Source: Streptosporangiaceae bacterium (GTDB lineage Bacteria > Actinomycetota > Actinomycetes > Streptosporangiales > Streptosporangiaceae). From it: DNA of 14,510 nucleotides. Positions 13,601 to 14,510 of this stretch are shown here, in pieces. Numbering within the stretch: the first letter of the stretch is position 1; each line of letters starts with the position of its first letter. The position numbers were made by a program, and so were the translations under genes. The DNA lies in the NCBI GenBank assembly GCA_030040475.1, contig JASHTQ010000004.1:1-14510 (forward strand), in the 5' to 3' direction. The notes below the pieces were generated by a model. The model was not told where the DNA came from, did not search any database, and was given only the letters and a program-made list of their open reading frames with translations.

Positions 13601-14510
13601 CTAGCCACCCACCTGCTCGCCCTCGGGGTGCACCGGGCAGCAGGAGACAACGGGACAGGTGCGGCAGCCGGGGTTGACGGTGGCGCGGAAGACGGGGCCC
13701 GCCATCCCGGACGCGACCGTGTCCACCAGGTCCTGCGCCCAGCCGGGCTCGGGATCCTCCGCCAGCGCGCCCTGCCGCTGCACCTTGGCGCGCGCGGTCA
13801 CCCCGGCCGCCTTGCCGACCTGGACGAGCTCGGCGCCGCCCGGCTCGGTGAGGCCGAACTGCTCGAACGCGCCGAGCAGCACCGCGAGCTGGTAGACGCC
13901 CAGCTGCGGATGCCGGTCAAGCTCGTCCTCGCGGGGCGCGGTGCCGCCGGTCTTCAGGTCGATGACCACCGCCCGGCCATCGTCGTCTGACTCCAGCCGG
14001 TCCACCCGGCCGGTGATCTCCACCTGGCCGACGCGGACCTTCAGCTCCTGCTCGTAGGCGACCAGCTTGCGCGGGTTCGCGGCGTGCCAGTCGAGGAACC
14101 TGCGGACCATGCGCTCGGCGAGCGCGCGCTGCTTGGCGCTGTACCAGGCGCTGCCGAAGTCCAGGTGGTGCCAGATCTCGTCGATCCGGTCCGCCACGGC
14201 CTGCTCGGTCGCGCCCTCGGCGGCCAGCACGGCGGCGGCGTGGATGACCGTGCCGAGGTGACGAAGCACGTCCGAGCGGCCCGCGCCGACCGCCGCCTCG
14301 AGCAGCCAGCGCAGCCCGCACCTGGTGAACGACTCGACCTGGGACGGGGACAGCCGGACGGCCTGGCCGTCGGCCACGACCGGGCCCGCGTCGGACAACT
14401 CGGTCAGCGCGTACCAGTGGCTCGGGTGCGCCGCGCGGACCCCGGCGGCGGCCATCCTGGCCAGCTGGGCCGCGGCGGCCTGCCGCACGGCCGGCGGCCG
14501 CCCGGTGTCG
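13601..14510 (-). CDS. C-terminal nuclease domain of a UvrD/AdnA-AdnB-like helicase-nuclease (partial)
   Basis: The frame is open to the right edge of the window, so about 302 C-terminal residues are visible and the start lies outside. It is a RecB-type PD-(D/E)XK nuclease domain: SPSQVESFTRCGLRWLLE at the start, GTVIHAAA (the GxxxH motif), GRVDRLE with the metal-binding aspartate, VVIDLKTG (the D-x-K motif, near 13948-13966) and PQLGVYQLA (QxxxY motif). The last cysteines (GCRTCPVVSCCPVHP, near 13632-13670), together with the early cysteine, fit an AddB-type iron-sulfur cluster. In actinobacteria such domains end the AdnA and AdnB subunits, which process double-strand DNA ends for recombination. 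I cannot tell A from B without the motor domain. It is likely core chromosome rather than part of the accessory system. Confidence 0.85.
   Translation of the reverse strand, partial: DTGRPPAVRQAAAAQLARMAAAGVRAAHPSHWYALTELSDAGPVVADGQAVRLSPSQVESFTRCGLRWLLEAAVGAGRSDVLRHLGTVIHAAAVLAAEGATEQAVADRIDEIWHHLDFGSAWYSAKQRALAERMVRRFLDWHAANPRKLVAYEQELKVRVGQVEITGRVDRLESDDDGRAVVIDLKTGGTAPREDELDRHPQLGVYQLAVLLGAFEQFGLTEPGGAELVQVGKAAGVTARAKVQRQGALAEDPEPGWAQDLVDTVASGMAGPVFRATVNPGCRTCPVVSCCPVHPEGEQVGG

Noticed and set aside
1..14510. tRNA, rRNA or transposase genes
   Set aside because: I saw no cloverleaf-like sequences, rRNA signatures or DDE/Y-transposase-like proteins by eye; a covariance-model search was not possible here.

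Overview
The base composition, the strong G/C bias at third codon positions, the frequent GTG starts and the actinobacterial-type UvrD/RecB-nuclease fragment at the right edge all suggest a high-GC actinobacterium. Genus cannot be told from the sequence. AT-richer stretches (about 930-1110, 1545-1690, 3660-3760, 5980-6250, 13040-13120) stand out and coincide with promoter-like intergenic DNA.

Left part (1-6264). A small two-helix membrane protein (82-390) with a strong terminator-like hairpin is followed by a ribbon-helix-helix (RHH) protein on the minus strand (630-905) and a 59-residue minus-strand ORF with a good ribosome binding site (1239-1418). Next come a ROK-family protein with an N-terminal winged helix (1701-3260), a minus-strand two-helix membrane protein whose ORF has no stop of its own (starts 3632), an IRBP-type S41 peptidase with a repeat-built Pro/Gly linker (3821-5533), and a small minus-strand gene (5249-5491) nested antisense to the peptidase 3' end. 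About 730 bases without a convincing gene separate this from the main operon.

Main operon (6265-12897, all plus strand). Gene 1 fuses an XRE-type HTH, a TIR domain with the catalytic-type glutamate, and a STAND-like P-loop NTPase. Gene 2, overlapping it by 8 nt, is a second STAND-like NTPase followed by a winged-helix-like region and TPR repeats. Gene 3, 53 nt further on, is a radical SAM/SPASM peptide maturase with all seven SPASM cysteines and a Cys/Ser-containing N-terminal extension. I see no separate, convincing precursor peptide. The set resembles in outline the actinobacterial FxSxx-COOH systems (TIR-like protein, TPR/NTPase protein, radical SAM maturase), but no peptide ending in FxSxx was found. 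I infer a conflict or signalling system in which a radical SAM modification is coupled to a TIR/STAND sensor-effector pair. This trio is the most interesting content of the window.

Right part (12898-14510). A repeat-bearing intergenic region leads to a second RHH gene (13255-13515), a close paralogue of the one at 630-905 in inverted orientation, with a clear promoter and a series of CACAAC-like repeats at an exact 21-bp period in its leader. The window ends in the C-terminal nuclease domain of an AdnA/AdnB-like helicase-nuclease (13601 to the edge, minus strand), probably ordinary chromosome. The two RHH genes point outward and bracket about 12.3 kb that includes the ROK, S41 and TIR/STAND/radical SAM genes.
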